Counted from the first letter of the stretch, positions 1 through 7,150 are shown. The stretch: 29,450 nucleotides of DNA from Firmicutes bacterium UBA1739 (GCA_002315385.1 DCHZ01000010.1:1-29450), one strand, 5' to 3'. Notes: generated by a model not told the origin, from the sequence alone. Program-made: numbers and translations.

Positions 1-52
1 CACTTGACTTTTAATCAAGGTGTCCCGCGTTCGAATCGCGGATGGGTCACCA
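1..52 (+). tRNA. tRNA-Lys (TTT), 5' end cut by window
   Basis: The window opens inside a tRNA. The anticodon arm is CTTGA / TCAAG around the loop CTTTTAA, giving anticodon TTT (Lys). The T arm is CCGCG / CGCGG around TTCGAAT. The acceptor 3' strand ATGGGTC, discriminator A and an encoded CCA end at 52. The D arm and acceptor 5' strand lie upstream of the window. tRNA-Cys follows after 14 bases, so the two are probably one transcript. Confidence 0.93.
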
Positions 53-66
53 TTTTTATCCTTTAT

Positions 67-141
<75 letters not shown>

Positions 142-142
142 T

Positions 143-176
143 AAAAAAGCAGATTGTGAAAGCAATCTGCTTTTTT
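143..176 (+). terminator. rho-independent terminator of the tRNA unit
   Basis: Perfect 8-bp stem GCAGATTG / CAATCTGC (149-156 and 163-170), loop TGAAAG, then six T. Six A upstream extend pairing with the T run. It ends the tRNA-Lys/tRNA-Cys transcript just before the yeiH-family gene. Confidence 0.9.
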
Positions 177-224
177 AGTATACAGCACGGTATTATTGAC
201 CAAACGGAAAGGAGGCGTGTTGGT

Positions 225-1310
225 TTGATAAAGAAGAAAATACCGGGAATAATTATAACTGTTATGCTTGCCGCAGTAGCGATGATGCTGTCGGAAATAA
301 AGGTGGGGGCATTCAGTTTTGACGTAATAGGTGCGCCGGTTTTTTCTATATTAATAGGAATGATAATTACTCTGATTCTGCCGGGACTTCACGAAAAGGA
401 AAGTATGGTGCCGGGATTAAGATTTACATCTAAGAAAATACTGCAGTGGGCGGTTATTCTTCTTGGATTTTCACTTAATATAGGGACAATTCTGAAAGTC
501 GGCGGAAAATCGTTGCCGGTAATCATTTCCACAATCAGCATTTCACTTATTGTTGCATACATTGTTATGAAAATAACAAAAATTGACGGAAAAACAGCCT
601 GTCTTATAGGTGTGGGTTCGTCAATATGCGGCGGCTCGGCAATAGCTGCGACGGCACCGGTAATAGATGCCGATGAAAGCGAAGTGGCCCGGGCAATTTC
701 AGTGATATTTCTGTTTAATGTAATTGCGGCACTGGTTTTTCCCGCTTTTGGCCACGCGGTAGGGCTGGGATCCGAAGGCTTTGCAATTTTTGCGGGAACA
801 GCTGTAAATGATACATCGTCTGTAACCGCAACGGCGGCAACAGCTGAGAATATCTACGGAGTAGAAGGTATTCTTTCCGCAGCGGTAACCGTGAAGCTGA
901 CAAGAACTCTTGCCATCATTCCCATAACTCTCGCTCTTTCAGTTTGGAAAATTATGAAAGCCGGGAAGAACCAAAATGAGGGGAAATCATATTCAATCCG
1001 CGGCATATTTCCTTTTTTTATTCTTTATTTCATAGCTGCGGCTGTTATAACCACTGTGATGGGAGTTATTCCGCCATCGGAAATGACAGGATTGTATTTT
1101 GACAGATTTGTACCTGCGGTAAAATGGATCGCAAAATTATTCATAGCAATGGCAATGTGTGCCATCGGTATGAATACGAATTTATCTGAGCTGGTAAAAA
1201 AGGGCGGGAAATCGCTGCTTCTGGGATTTATCTGCTGGATGTCAATTACGACAGCTTCCCTGCTGGTACAGCATCTGACGGGAATCTATTATTCCGAAAT
1301 AATTGTATAG
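225..1310 (+). CDS. YeiH/PSE-family putative sulfate exporter (membrane protein)
   Basis: A protein of 361 residues if translation starts at the TTG at 225, preceded by a strong AAAGGAGG about 10 bases upstream. The reading frame is open further upstream, but that part runs through tRNA-Cys and the terminator, so a longer start is unlikely. The sequence is almost entirely hydrophobic, with about ten probable membrane helices. It carries the conserved family stretch GSSICGGSAIAATAPVIDA and a later ATVKLTR-like loop (AVTVKLTRTLAIIP). Both are typical of the conserved hypothetical 698 / YeiH family (PF03601), called putative sulfate exporters although the substrate is rarely proven. Family members are about 330-350 residues, so this is full length. 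It stands alone between two terminators. The transported substrate is unknown here. Confidence 0.85.
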   Translation: MIKKKIPGIIITVMLAAVAMMLSEIKVGAFSFDVIGAPVFSILIGMIITLILPGLHEKESMVPGLRFTSKKILQWAVILLGFSLNIGTILKVGGKSLPVIISTISISLIVAYIVMKITKIDGKTACLIGVGSSICGGSAIAATAPVIDADESEVARAISVIFLFNVIAALVFPAFGHAVGLGSEGFAIFAGTAVNDTSSVTATAATAENIYGVEGILSAAVTVKLTRTLAIIPITLALSVWKIMKAGKNQNEGKSYSIRGIFPFFILYFIAAAVITTVMGVIPPSEMTGLYFDRFVPAVKWIAKLFIAMAMCAIGMNTNLSELVKKGGKSLLLGFICWMSITTASLLVQHLTGIYYSEIIV

Positions 1311-1357
1311 TGAATACAGATGAAATAAGTATACTAAAATATCGTGTTGGTAAAGAA

Positions 1358-1408
1358 GAAAAAAGCAGTTCGGAAGTCTGTTGAGACAGCAATCCGGGCT
1401 GCTTTTTT
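1358..1408 (+). terminator. rho-independent terminator after yeiH-family gene
   Basis: Long hairpin: AAAAAAGCAG at 1359-1368 pairs with CTGCTTTTTT at 1399-1408. Inside it CGGA pairs with TCCG and GTCT with AGAC around a GTTG loop. The T run closes the structure. It lies about 50 bases past the yeiH-family stop codon. Confidence 0.8.
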
Positions 1409-1481
1409 CACTCATACGATAATTCAGAGAAGCGTACTTTTTTATATTATTATTTTCAATCGTTACGTTATATATATAAAA

Positions 1482-1598
1482 AGAACGCAATGCGATGACA
1501 GCTCCTTTAACGGAATAGGCGGTGGAATCTCCGGAAGGGCTTCTGCAAAGAGCTTCCGCTGTGGTGCCTTTTATCATGCCGATATCAATAATGCGCCT
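1482..1598 (-). pseudogene. feoA remnant (C-terminal half of FeoA domain, broken at both ends)
   Basis: The minus strand encodes 39 codons that read like the second half of a clostridial FeoA, the small SH3-like cytosolic partner of the FeoB ferrous iron transporter. The stretch contains RRIIDIGMIKGT, then RSPSGD and VKGAVIALR. These match the family pattern RRxLDLGxIxGT ... SPSGDPxAYxIRGAxIALR. Upstream in the same frame there is a TGA only four codons before the RR pair, and no FeoA N-terminal half is found in any frame. Downstream, the usual acidic ending after IALR is replaced by an unrelated AT-rich tail. No feoB is nearby. I read this as a decayed fragment. Family recognition is by eye. 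Confidence 0.62.
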
Positions 1599-1883
1599 GA
1601 GAAGAGCTCATTTTATCACCTCGAAACCTATATTAAGGAAATACAGCACTGTTTTCGTGTGTTTTCCTTATGGTTAATGTATGAACCGGCTGCAGGTTGT
1701 GTTACTGTATTACCGGAGAAAAAAATGATTCATATGCTTGCAGTTTTTTATGATTCTTGATAGTATAAACATAGAAGCTACGGAAAACTATTGCGTCGTA
1801 GCTGTATAGAATCACAGGACAATAGGGAAAATACGTATCAGATTGCGTTTTAGCCCATTGACATAAATGAAGGGAGAATATCT
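1599..1883. other. gene-poor stretch upstream of the DapB-like gene
   Basis: I see no convincing gene here. Visible structure: an inverted repeat TAAGGAAA ... TTTTCCTTA near 1634-1671, and a perfect 7-bp inverted repeat AGCTACG (1776-1782) / CGTAGCT (1797-1803) about 80 bases before the DapB-like start. The open frame of 138 codons covering 1344-1760 begins inside the yeiH terminator, has no ribosome binding site and is antisense to the feoA remnant, so it is not listed as a gene. Confidence 0.5.
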
Positions 1884-2396
1884 ATGAGAATAGTAATAAT
1901 GGGGCCTGCCGGCAGAGTCGGGAAACAGGTTGTACAGGAAGCATTAAAAAGAAGGATAGATTTTATGATAGTCGGAGGAGTTGTTCCGGTAGGAAGACCT
2001 TACGTAAGACAGGATATCGGAAAGGCAACCGAAACAGGATTTGTAGGTGCTACATTGTATGACGAACTTGAATTCTGCATTCCTATTGCTCAGGGAGTAA
2101 TTGATTTTACAAAGCCCGAAGCAACCATGGAAACAATAAAAAAATGCGTTGAGTATAAAAGACCGCTTGTTATCGGAACACGAGGCTTTGACGAGAAAGA
2201 TATTCAAAGAATTAAATTTGCGGCAACAAAAATTCCGATTTTCATGGATGACAATATTTCAAGAATGGCTGAAGGAATTGAGGATGAGGATGCCGCGGCA
2301 GCTGTGGGAGCATTAAACGCACTGCTGTTTCTCAAGGATAAACTGAGGGAGCCGGGCATGTATAACTGTGACGATGCATTGAACGGGAAACAGTAA
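1884..2396 (+). CDS. DapB-like protein lacking the central catalytic domain
   Basis: A protein of 170 residues starting at an ATG behind AAGGGAGA. Residues 1-125 are a Rossmann NAD(P)-binding domain of the dihydrodipicolinate reductase (DapB) type: dinucleotide loop GPAGRVG at 7-13, DFTKPEA at 74-80, GTRGF at 98-102, and IPIFMDDN near 117-124. In true DapB (about 250-270 residues) this is followed by a tetramerisation/catalytic domain with a His-His pair and a KxDAPSGTA loop. That whole part is absent. Instead the chain goes almost directly to an ending (ALNALLFLKDK, then GMYNCDDAL) that looks like the normal C-terminal tail of DapB. It appears to be an in-frame internal deletion of about 90 residues. 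It probably cannot reduce dihydrodipicolinate, so a nucleotide-binding or regulatory role, or early decay, is possible. Gene symbol withheld. Confidence 0.72.
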   Translation: MRIVIMGPAGRVGKQVVQEALKRRIDFMIVGGVVPVGRPYVRQDIGKATETGFVGATLYDELEFCIPIAQGVIDFTKPEATMETIKKCVEYKRPLVIGTRGFDEKDIQRIKFAATKIPIFMDDNISRMAEGIEDEDAAAAVGALNALLFLKDKLREPGMYNCDDALNGKQ

Positions 2397-2495
2397 AAAA
2401 TTAATTAATATTTTCTAATGACTATCGGGCATTTTGTATTGCGGAAGATGAAAGCTTCGGATTTGCCGCTCCCGAATTGAAGTAAACTTTTGGTG

Positions 2496-2525
2496 AGCAG
2501 TAAACCTTTGGGAAAAGGCGCTGCT
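2496..2525 (+). other. intergenic hairpin between DapB-like gene and nitroreductase
   Basis: AGCAG (2496-2500) pairs with CTGCT (2521-2525), and inside it CCTTT (2505-2509) pairs with AAAGG (2514-2518). No T run follows, so this is not a classical terminator. It may be an mRNA-processing or stability element between the two genes. Low certainty. Confidence 0.35.
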
Positions 2526-2566
2526 GATTCACAGTATATGTGCCTGTTAATATAAGGAACAGAAAT

Positions 2567-3397
2567 ATGATAAGAGTAGATACAGAAAAATGTACTGGCT
2601 GCGGTCTGTGTAAAGATGACTGTCTGCTGGGCGAAATAAAGATTGCTGACGGCAAGTCCGTACCTTCGAATAAGTTCTGCTTTGACTGCGGACATTGTGT
2701 GGCAATATGCCCTGTAAATGCGGTCAGCTCAGACAGCAATGCCGAAGATGTAACAGAAATGAAGCCGGAGGATTATAAGGTTGACAGCGAAAAACTTCTG
2801 AACCTGATCAGATTCAGAAGAACTATCAGGCATTTTAAGGATAAGCCTGTGGACAGGGAAGCATTCAATGCGGTTCTCGAGGCCGGGAGGGTTTCGCCTA
2901 CAGGCATGAACTCTCAGGAAATCAGATTTATTGTATTTGAAAAAGAACTGAAAAATCTTACGGAAATGGCAATGAATGCTCTTAATGAGCTGGCAGATGA
3001 TACGCTGGCGGATGCGGATGCGCCAAAGGCACTAAAGGCATATGCTTATATGTGGAAGGATATGCACAGGCAGTATTTTGAAAACGGAACAGACGGTCTG
3101 TTTTATTCGGCACCGGCGGTGGTTCTGGCTGTGGCAAACAGTAAATACAATCAGATGACACCTCCAATTGACGGTTCAATAGCCTGCGCTAATATGGAAC
3201 TGGTGGCACAGACCTACGGGCTCGGAACCTGCTATATCGGTTTTCTAAAAAGGGCTGTACAGAAGGAGCCGAAAATTAACGAAATGCTGGGTCTGAATGA
3301 ATACGAAGAACTGATAACAGCTTTCAGTATAGGATATCCCGATGTGACTTACTACAGAACTGTGCCGAGAAAGAAGGATAAAGTAGAATGGCGATAG
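2567..3397 (+). CDS. ferredoxin-nitroreductase fusion (FMN oxidoreductase)
   Basis: A protein of 276 residues from the ATG at 2567, placed behind ATAAGGAAC. The frame extends to a GTG at 2540 without a good binding site, so the ATG is preferred. Residues 1-60 form a two-cluster ferredoxin domain: C9-x2-C12-x2-C15-x3-C19 and C38-x2-C41-x2-C44-x3-C48 followed by P. From about residue 85 a nitroreductase-family flavin domain begins with the typical FRRTIRHFKDKPV and continues with SPTGMNSQ and a YGLGTCYIG stretch. Such fusions pass electrons from 4Fe-4S clusters to FMN to reduce an unknown acceptor in the cytosol. The last 10 bases overlap the next gene, a radical SAM protein, implying translational coupling. 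The physiological substrate is not known. Confidence 0.88.
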   Translation: MIRVDTEKCTGCGLCKDDCLLGEIKIADGKSVPSNKFCFDCGHCVAICPVNAVSSDSNAEDVTEMKPEDYKVDSEKLLNLIRFRRTIRHFKDKPVDREAFNAVLEAGRVSPTGMNSQEIRFIVFEKELKNLTEMAMNALNELADDTLADADAPKALKAYAYMWKDMHRQYFENGTDGLFYSAPAVVLAVANSKYNQMTPPIDGSIACANMELVAQTYGLGTCYIGFLKRAVQKEPKINEMLGLNEYEELITAFSIGYPDVTYYRTVPRKKDKVEWR

Positions 3398-4152
3398 AAA
3401 AGAATATTTCATCAAAAGAAATAGTGGAAAAAATAATAAACTCTGCTCCGGAGGAATTTGAAACGAGAAATAATGACGATGAATTTGCCTATATCCAGCT
3501 TTCAAGTTTCTGTTCCAATGACTGTATGTACTGTTCATACAGCAGAGAAAACTGGACAATAGAAAGAAAAAGAATTACTGCGGAAGAAGCCGTGGCGGAA
3601 GCGAAAAAACAATATGATGCCGGTAAGAAATACATTCTGTTGTACGGCGGACTTGACATTTTCTACACTGCGGAAAAAATTGCGGCTATCATTAAGAAAA
3701 TAAAAGAAGAATGTCCCGATTCGGTGCTGTATGCTGCCTTTGAGGAAAGAGTATACGAGGATTATAAGGTGTTTTATGATGCGGGAGCGGACGGTTTCAT
3801 TCTTCCCCACCGTTCCGCAAATGAAGATCATTTCTCAAGGCTGCATCCTATGGACATGTATCCGGATTTCAGAAAGAATGTTCTGCCTATTATTAAAGAG
3901 ATGGGGATGAAAATCGGTACCGGTATCACAGTGGGCTGGCCGTATCAGACCGCGGAAATGCTTGCCGAGGATATCGAATTTGTGAAAAATCTTGAATTTG
4001 ATTTAGTGGTTGTTGACAGATTTATTCCTCAGCAAGATACAGATTTTGAAAGCTTTGCCAAAGGCGATATCCGTCAGACCGAAAAGGTCAGAGGAATCGT
4101 CAGCGAACTGCTGCCGGATGCCATAATTCTTTCAAAACTGGAGCTTTGCTAA
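3388..4152 (+). CDS. small BioB/HydE-like radical SAM protein
   Basis: A protein of 254 residues overlapping the nitroreductase gene by 10 bases. The radical SAM cluster motif is C42-x3-C46-x2-C49 (SFCSNDCMYCSYSR), with Tyr before the last Cys as in BioB/HydE/ThiH-type enzymes. A glycine-rich LLYGGLDIFY follows near residue 90, then the later beta-strand motifs TGITVGWPYQT and VVVDRFIPQQDTDF. BioB, HydE and PylB have about 320-350 residues; this one ends right after the barrel. It lacks the C-terminal BATS-type extension and has no visible extra Cys cluster. It presumably cleaves S-adenosylmethionine to a 5'-deoxyadenosyl radical. The reaction is unknown. The overlap suggests that it works with the flavoprotein, perhaps drawing electrons from it. 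Confidence 0.83.
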   Translation: MAIEKNISSKEIVEKIINSAPEEFETRNNDDEFAYIQLSSFCSNDCMYCSYSRENWTIERKRITAEEAVAEAKKQYDAGKKYILLYGGLDIFYTAEKIAAIIKKIKEECPDSVLYAAFEERVYEDYKVFYDAGADGFILPHRSANEDHFSRLHPMDMYPDFRKNVLPIIKEMGMKIGTGITVGWPYQTAEMLAEDIEFVKNLEFDLVVVDRFIPQQDTDFESFAKGDIRQTEKVRGIVSELLPDAIILSKLELC

Positions 4153-4245
4153 CAGGTTTGCCGTTGCAATGTCTGTATGGACATGGATTCATATCAGCAG
4201 GCATCGGGCAGAGGAGCCGGGTTACCGCCGGGCAAAAAGAAAAGA

Positions 4246-4286
4246 AGCCGGGTATGATTGCTTATAAGCGGCAATCGTACCCGGCT
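4246..4286. terminator. bidirectional terminator between radical SAM gene and alcohol dehydrogenase
   Basis: A 16-bp stem: AGCCGGGTATGATTGC (4246-4261) pairs with 4271-4286 through one G-T wobble, around a 9-base loop. Read on the minus strand it is followed by a T-rich tract (TTCTTTTCTTTTT). It therefore best serves the alcohol dehydrogenase but also sits at the end of the converging plus-strand operon. Confidence 0.85.
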
Positions 4287-4294
4287 GTATCTGT

Positions 4295-5476
4295 TTATCT
4301 GGCCATTTTATAAACTTCGATAATATCCTTTTTATCCAATACCATGAATGTTCCAATGGTTCTTGTCTGACCGTTGGTGCATTTTTCTGCCATTGTTTCG
4401 ATATCCTCGTCCGGAACCTCGAATCCCAGAAGCTCTGTCATCGTAATCGGCATGTCAATGGCTTTGAAGAATTCTTCTGTTGCGTCTATTGCTTCGTATG
4501 CGGTGTTCAGTGGATTCAGGTAATCAAATTCGAGTCCGAAAACATTCACTCCGTATCTTGCAAATCTGAGAGGATCCGCTTCGCAGACATATCTTGCCCA
4601 TGCACCCCAGATTGCAGCAAGCCCTGCTCCGTGGGCAACATCATACAGACCGCTGAGCTCATGTTCAAACTGATGAGGGCCGAAGTCCCAGACTCTGCCC
4701 ACTCCCGTGATGTCGTTGTGTGAAAGAGTGCCTGCCCACATGAGTTCAGCTCTTGCATCGTAGTTTTCCGGATCATCCATTACAATATATCCGTTTTTTA
4801 TTGTAGTTTTAAGGAGAGCTTCGGCAAAACCGTCGGAAAGATCGCTGTATTCCGCAGGAGAAAAATATCTGTCCAGTGTGTGCATCATGATGTCAACAAT
4901 TCCGCAGGCTGTGTGATAAGGCGGAAGTGTGTAGGTGAGTTCCGGATTTGTGATGGCAAACTGCATCCTGTTTTCTTCGGAGAAGAAGCCTCTCTTTACA
5001 AGATCCTCGTCTCTTGTAACTACGCAGGAGCTGCTCATCTCACTGCCTGATGCGGGAAGAGTAACTACGGCACCGACATGAAGTGAGCCTTTAGGCTGAC
5101 GTTTTCTCATGAATATTTCCCAAAGGTCTCCGTCATCAACAACACCCACGGAGATGGCTTTGGCTGTATCCATTACACTGCCGCCTCCGACTGCCAGAAC
5201 AAAGTCGATTTTTTCTTCTTTCGCAAATGCAATGCCTTTTTTTACATCTGAAAACAGAGGGTTTGGCTTGACTCCGCCCCATTTTGCGTATTTCAGCCCC
5301 GCAGCTTCTACGGAAGCGGTAACTCTGTCGATAAGGCCGCTTTTCACGGCACTCTGACCTCCGTATACGATAAGAACCTTTGTGCCGCCCCAGTTTTTAA
5401 CCTCTTCTCCGGCTTTATTTTCGCCGCCCTTTCCGAATATTATTTTTGTCGGCGAATGGAATATGAAATTCTGCAT
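4295..5476 (-). CDS. iron-containing alcohol dehydrogenase (YqhD/butanol dehydrogenase type)
   Basis: A protein of 393 residues, the usual length for the NAD(P)H-dependent butanol dehydrogenase / YqhD branch of group III alcohol dehydrogenases. The nucleotide-binding motif GGGSVMDTAK lies at 97-106. Metal ligands by pattern are D195 and H199 (GIVDIMMHTLDR), H268 (FGPHQFEHEL) and H282 (VAHGAG). The spacing between the two last His matches YqhD. It should interconvert aldehydes and alcohols in the cytosol, for example as a redox sink. The start ATG has AGGAGG on the minus strand 8 bases upstream. It is a single-gene unit, divergent from the gene at 6117 with about 640 bases between them. Confidence 0.92.
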   Translation of the reverse strand: MQNFIFHSPTKIIFGKGGENKAGEEVKNWGGTKVLIVYGGQSAVKSGLIDRVTASVEAAGLKYAKWGGVKPNPLFSDVKKGIAFAKEEKIDFVLAVGGGSVMDTAKAISVGVVDDGDLWEIFMRKRQPKGSLHVGAVVTLPASGSEMSSSCVVTRDEDLVKRGFFSEENRMQFAITNPELTYTLPPYHTACGIVDIMMHTLDRYFSPAEYSDLSDGFAEALLKTTIKNGYIVMDDPENYDARAELMWAGTLSHNDITGVGRVWDFGPHQFEHELSGLYDVAHGAGLAAIWGAWARYVCEADPLRFARYGVNVFGLEFDYLNPLNTAYEAIDATEEFFKAIDMPITMTELLGFEVPDEDIETMAEKCTNGQTRTIGTFMVLDKKDIIEVYKMAR

Positions 5477-5856
5477 AAGAAAATCCTCCTGTATTCATTT
5501 TTTATTTTAGTCCGTATTTAATATAATTTGTTTGAGACTGTGCATCGATTCCAGAATAATCCTGAGCATGATTTACAGCTCACGCTATGTGCAATTGGGA
5601 AATAGCTGTCGTACCGCCCGGAAACTCTGAACAGCACCCGTGAAAAAACTGTTTTACCGGTGTAGTTATTTATTACCGCTGCACTGATCGGTCATCTATC
5701 AAGATACCGGACAGAAATATCTGTTTCTGTTATTCTAACACCCGGAAAGAGAAAAATCAAATCTCAGACAAAATGCCTCCATATTTGCAAAACAGTCAAC
5801 AGGCTTCGAATCGCCGGAAAATCTGATGTTTGCGGCCACTGCCCCGGCTAATACTC
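5477..5856. other. gene-poor region upstream of the alcohol dehydrogenase
   Basis: No gene is seen. The region must hold the alcohol dehydrogenase promoter on the minus strand, but I cannot point to a convincing -35/-10 pair. It contains a perfect 7-bp inverted repeat ACAGAAA (5711-5717) / TTTCTGT (5724-5730) with a 6-base spacer, an operator-like palindrome. Confidence 0.45.
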
Positions 5857-5951
5857 CAAGGCAGTGAAAAAAGGCATATTTCAAGGCTATAAAAAAGTCA
5901 CTTTTCGAAGCTGTGAAAAATCACTTTTCGAGTATGTGAAAAATGACGATG
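5857..5951 (+). repeat. four tandem imperfect 23-25 bp repeats
   Basis: Copies begin at 5857, 5882, 5906 and 5929. The two best, 5898-5920 and 5921-5943 in another phase, are 23 bp each and differ at only three adjacent positions. The common core is C(A/G)AG-x3-GTGAAAAA followed by TCACTTTT. GTGA and TCAC form a short inverted repeat (GTGAAAAATCAC), so each unit could be a protein-binding half or full site. A TACAAT at 5973-5978 lies about 20 bases after the last copy and could be a -10 element. The array may therefore be a multi-site operator for the gene at 6117. Confidence 0.65.
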
Positions 5952-6116
5952 GAATCTCCGGTTTATGTATGATACAATATGAAAAAGAGCGTGTAAATTA
6001 AGAATTCTTCAGTTGATTTATGAAAATCGGCTATATCAGGTAGTTTGTTTCAACTCGTTTTGATGAAAGGAAAAACCGGCACAGCCTGAAGGACAATATG
6101 CCGGCAAAGAGATATT

Positions 6117-6410
6117 ATGAAAGATATTAAAATAGTAATGGGAAAGCCGTTCCCGAATTATGTGGACATTTCGATTTTTGATTTTCAGAACGGAAAGGAA
6201 AGAAGAAGAGCGGGTATTACCGCAGATTTTTCGGAAATTGATATCGCCCCTTACAAAAAAGAAGGCATGTCTGAGGATGAAGTGACGGCAAAATATGAGG
6301 AGTGGCTGATGAATACAGTCAGAAGGTATTTGCTGGATGATTGCAATATAGTTGAAGGAAAAGAAGAGTTTCTTGATACAATCAGAAAAAGTATAAAACG
6401 ATATTTTTAA
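6117..6410 (+). CDS. small hypothetical protein (97 aa)
   Basis: A protein of 97 residues that I do not recognise. It is charged, without signal peptide, membrane segment or cysteine pair: a cytosolic alpha/beta protein, with a short hydrophobic start (IKIVMGKPFPNYVDISIF) and a Glu/Lys/Arg-rich helical second half ending in KSIKRYF. A binding site directly before the ATG is weak. An out-of-frame ATG at 6098 behind GAAGGAC opens an 11-codon frame (MPAKRYYERY) whose stop falls 11 bases after this start, so translation may be coupled. A good terminator follows. The upstream tandem repeats suggest that it is regulated. Codon use looks like its neighbours. Confidence 0.7.
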   Translation: MKDIKIVMGKPFPNYVDISIFDFQNGKERRRAGITADFSEIDIAPYKKEGMSEDEVTAKYEEWLMNTVRRYLLDDCNIVEGKEEFLDTIRKSIKRYF

Positions 6411-6434
6411 ATGTATAAATGAATAATACATAGG

Positions 6435-6467
6435 GAACCGTCTGTATGTCAGCAGGCGGTTCTTTTG
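6435..6467 (+). terminator. rho-independent terminator after the 97-aa gene
   Basis: Stem GAACCGTCTG (6435-6444) pairs with CAGGCGGTTC (6453-6462) with one G-T pair, 8-base loop, then TTTT. It lies 25 bases after the stop codon. Confidence 0.8.
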
Positions 6468-6505
6468 TAATGACGGGCAATGGTATCATTATTCGGAAAA
6501 AACTC

Positions 6506-6545
6506 TTGACAAGCGGAAACATATGCAGTACAGTATTACTGTACT
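6506..6545 (+). promoter_or_regulatory. promoter with palindromic operator for the GntR-ABC operon
   Basis: TTGACA (6506-6511), a 17-base spacer and TACAGT (6529-6534) form a promoter. The -10 lies inside a 19-bp palindrome, AGTACAGTATTACTGTACT (6527-6545), perfect apart from its central base. A dimeric regulator bound there would block RNA polymerase. The first gene downstream encodes a GntR/YtrA-type dimeric repressor, so autoregulation is the natural reading. Confidence 0.75.
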
Positions 6546-6787
6546 AATCAAATAATACATTAATACAACAATACGGCGATGCATTTTGCCGGGTATTATC
6601 GTTAGGCAACTGCAAAACAAAACGGGAATGATGCTGAAAGCCGAAATAAAGCCCGGAAACCGGAAGCCGGAAGCCTGAGGGGTATTCCGGAGGCATTGCA
6701 AAAAGAGGTACAGGAAACAGGGATTATTAAAATCAGGGGACTGGTATTGAGATCAGAGATTAAAACAATTTATGAAAGGGGAGCATT
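6546..6787 (+). other. long 5' leader of the GntR-ABC operon
   Basis: About 240 bases separate the promoter from the GntR start. The leader holds three tandem 7-mers CCGGAAA/CCGGAAG/CCGGAAG (6653-6673). These fall within a possible 16-codon upstream frame (6628-6678) that has only a weak binding site. I see no known riboswitch pattern and no terminator hairpin. Confidence 0.4.
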
Positions 6788-7150
6788 ATGGAATGGCGGT
6801 TAACCGATGATAGACCGATATGGATACAGCTTACCGAGCAGCTGACGGAGCGAATTGTATCGGGAACGTATCCTATGGGAGAAAAGCTTAAAAGCGTCAG
6901 GGATCTGGCTTCTGAGGCGGGAGTGAATCCAAACACGATGCAGAGAGCACTTTCACAGCTGGATGCAAAGGGTTTGACAGAAACAGGCAGAAGCACCGGG
7001 AGGTGTGTGACCGGTAACGGAGAAATTCTGGCTCGGGTCAGAACAGAGCTTGCAAGAGGTAAAATCAGAGATTTTTTAAAAGGGATGGAGGTTCTTGGAT
7101 TTTCGGAACATGAGATTATGGAATTGTTGAAAGGGGAGAATATGGAATGA
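6788..7150 (+). CDS. GntR-family regulator, YtrA subfamily
   Basis: A protein of 120 residues with a strong GAAAGGGGAG site before the ATG. Residues 8-73 are a GntR winged helix-turn-helix: PIWIQLTEQLTERIVSG, then SVRDLASEAGVNPNTMQRAL as recognition region, then the wing ETGRSTGRCV. The remaining 45 residues form the short helical dimerisation tail typical of YtrA-type repressors, far smaller than the FadR or HutC effector domains. Its stop overlaps the ABC ATPase start (ATGA). YtrA-type regulators usually repress an adjacent ABC transporter and respond to cell-envelope-active compounds. Here the likely operator is the palindrome at 6527-6545. Confidence 0.93.
   Translation: MEWRLTDDRPIWIQLTEQLTERIVSGTYPMGEKLKSVRDLASEAGVNPNTMQRALSQLDAKGLTETGRSTGRCVTGNGEILARVRTELARGKIRDFLKGMEVLGFSEHEIMELLKGENME

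Noticed and set aside
1344..1760. Plus-strand frame of 138 codons
   Set aside because: It starts inside the yeiH-family terminator, has no ribosome binding site, no recognisable protein pattern, and overlaps the feoA remnant in antisense.
6653..6673. Three tandem 7-mers CCGGAAR as a possible minisatellite or CRISPR-like repeat
   Set aside because: Units are too short and too few, with no spacers. It is mentioned only as part of the GntR operon leader.
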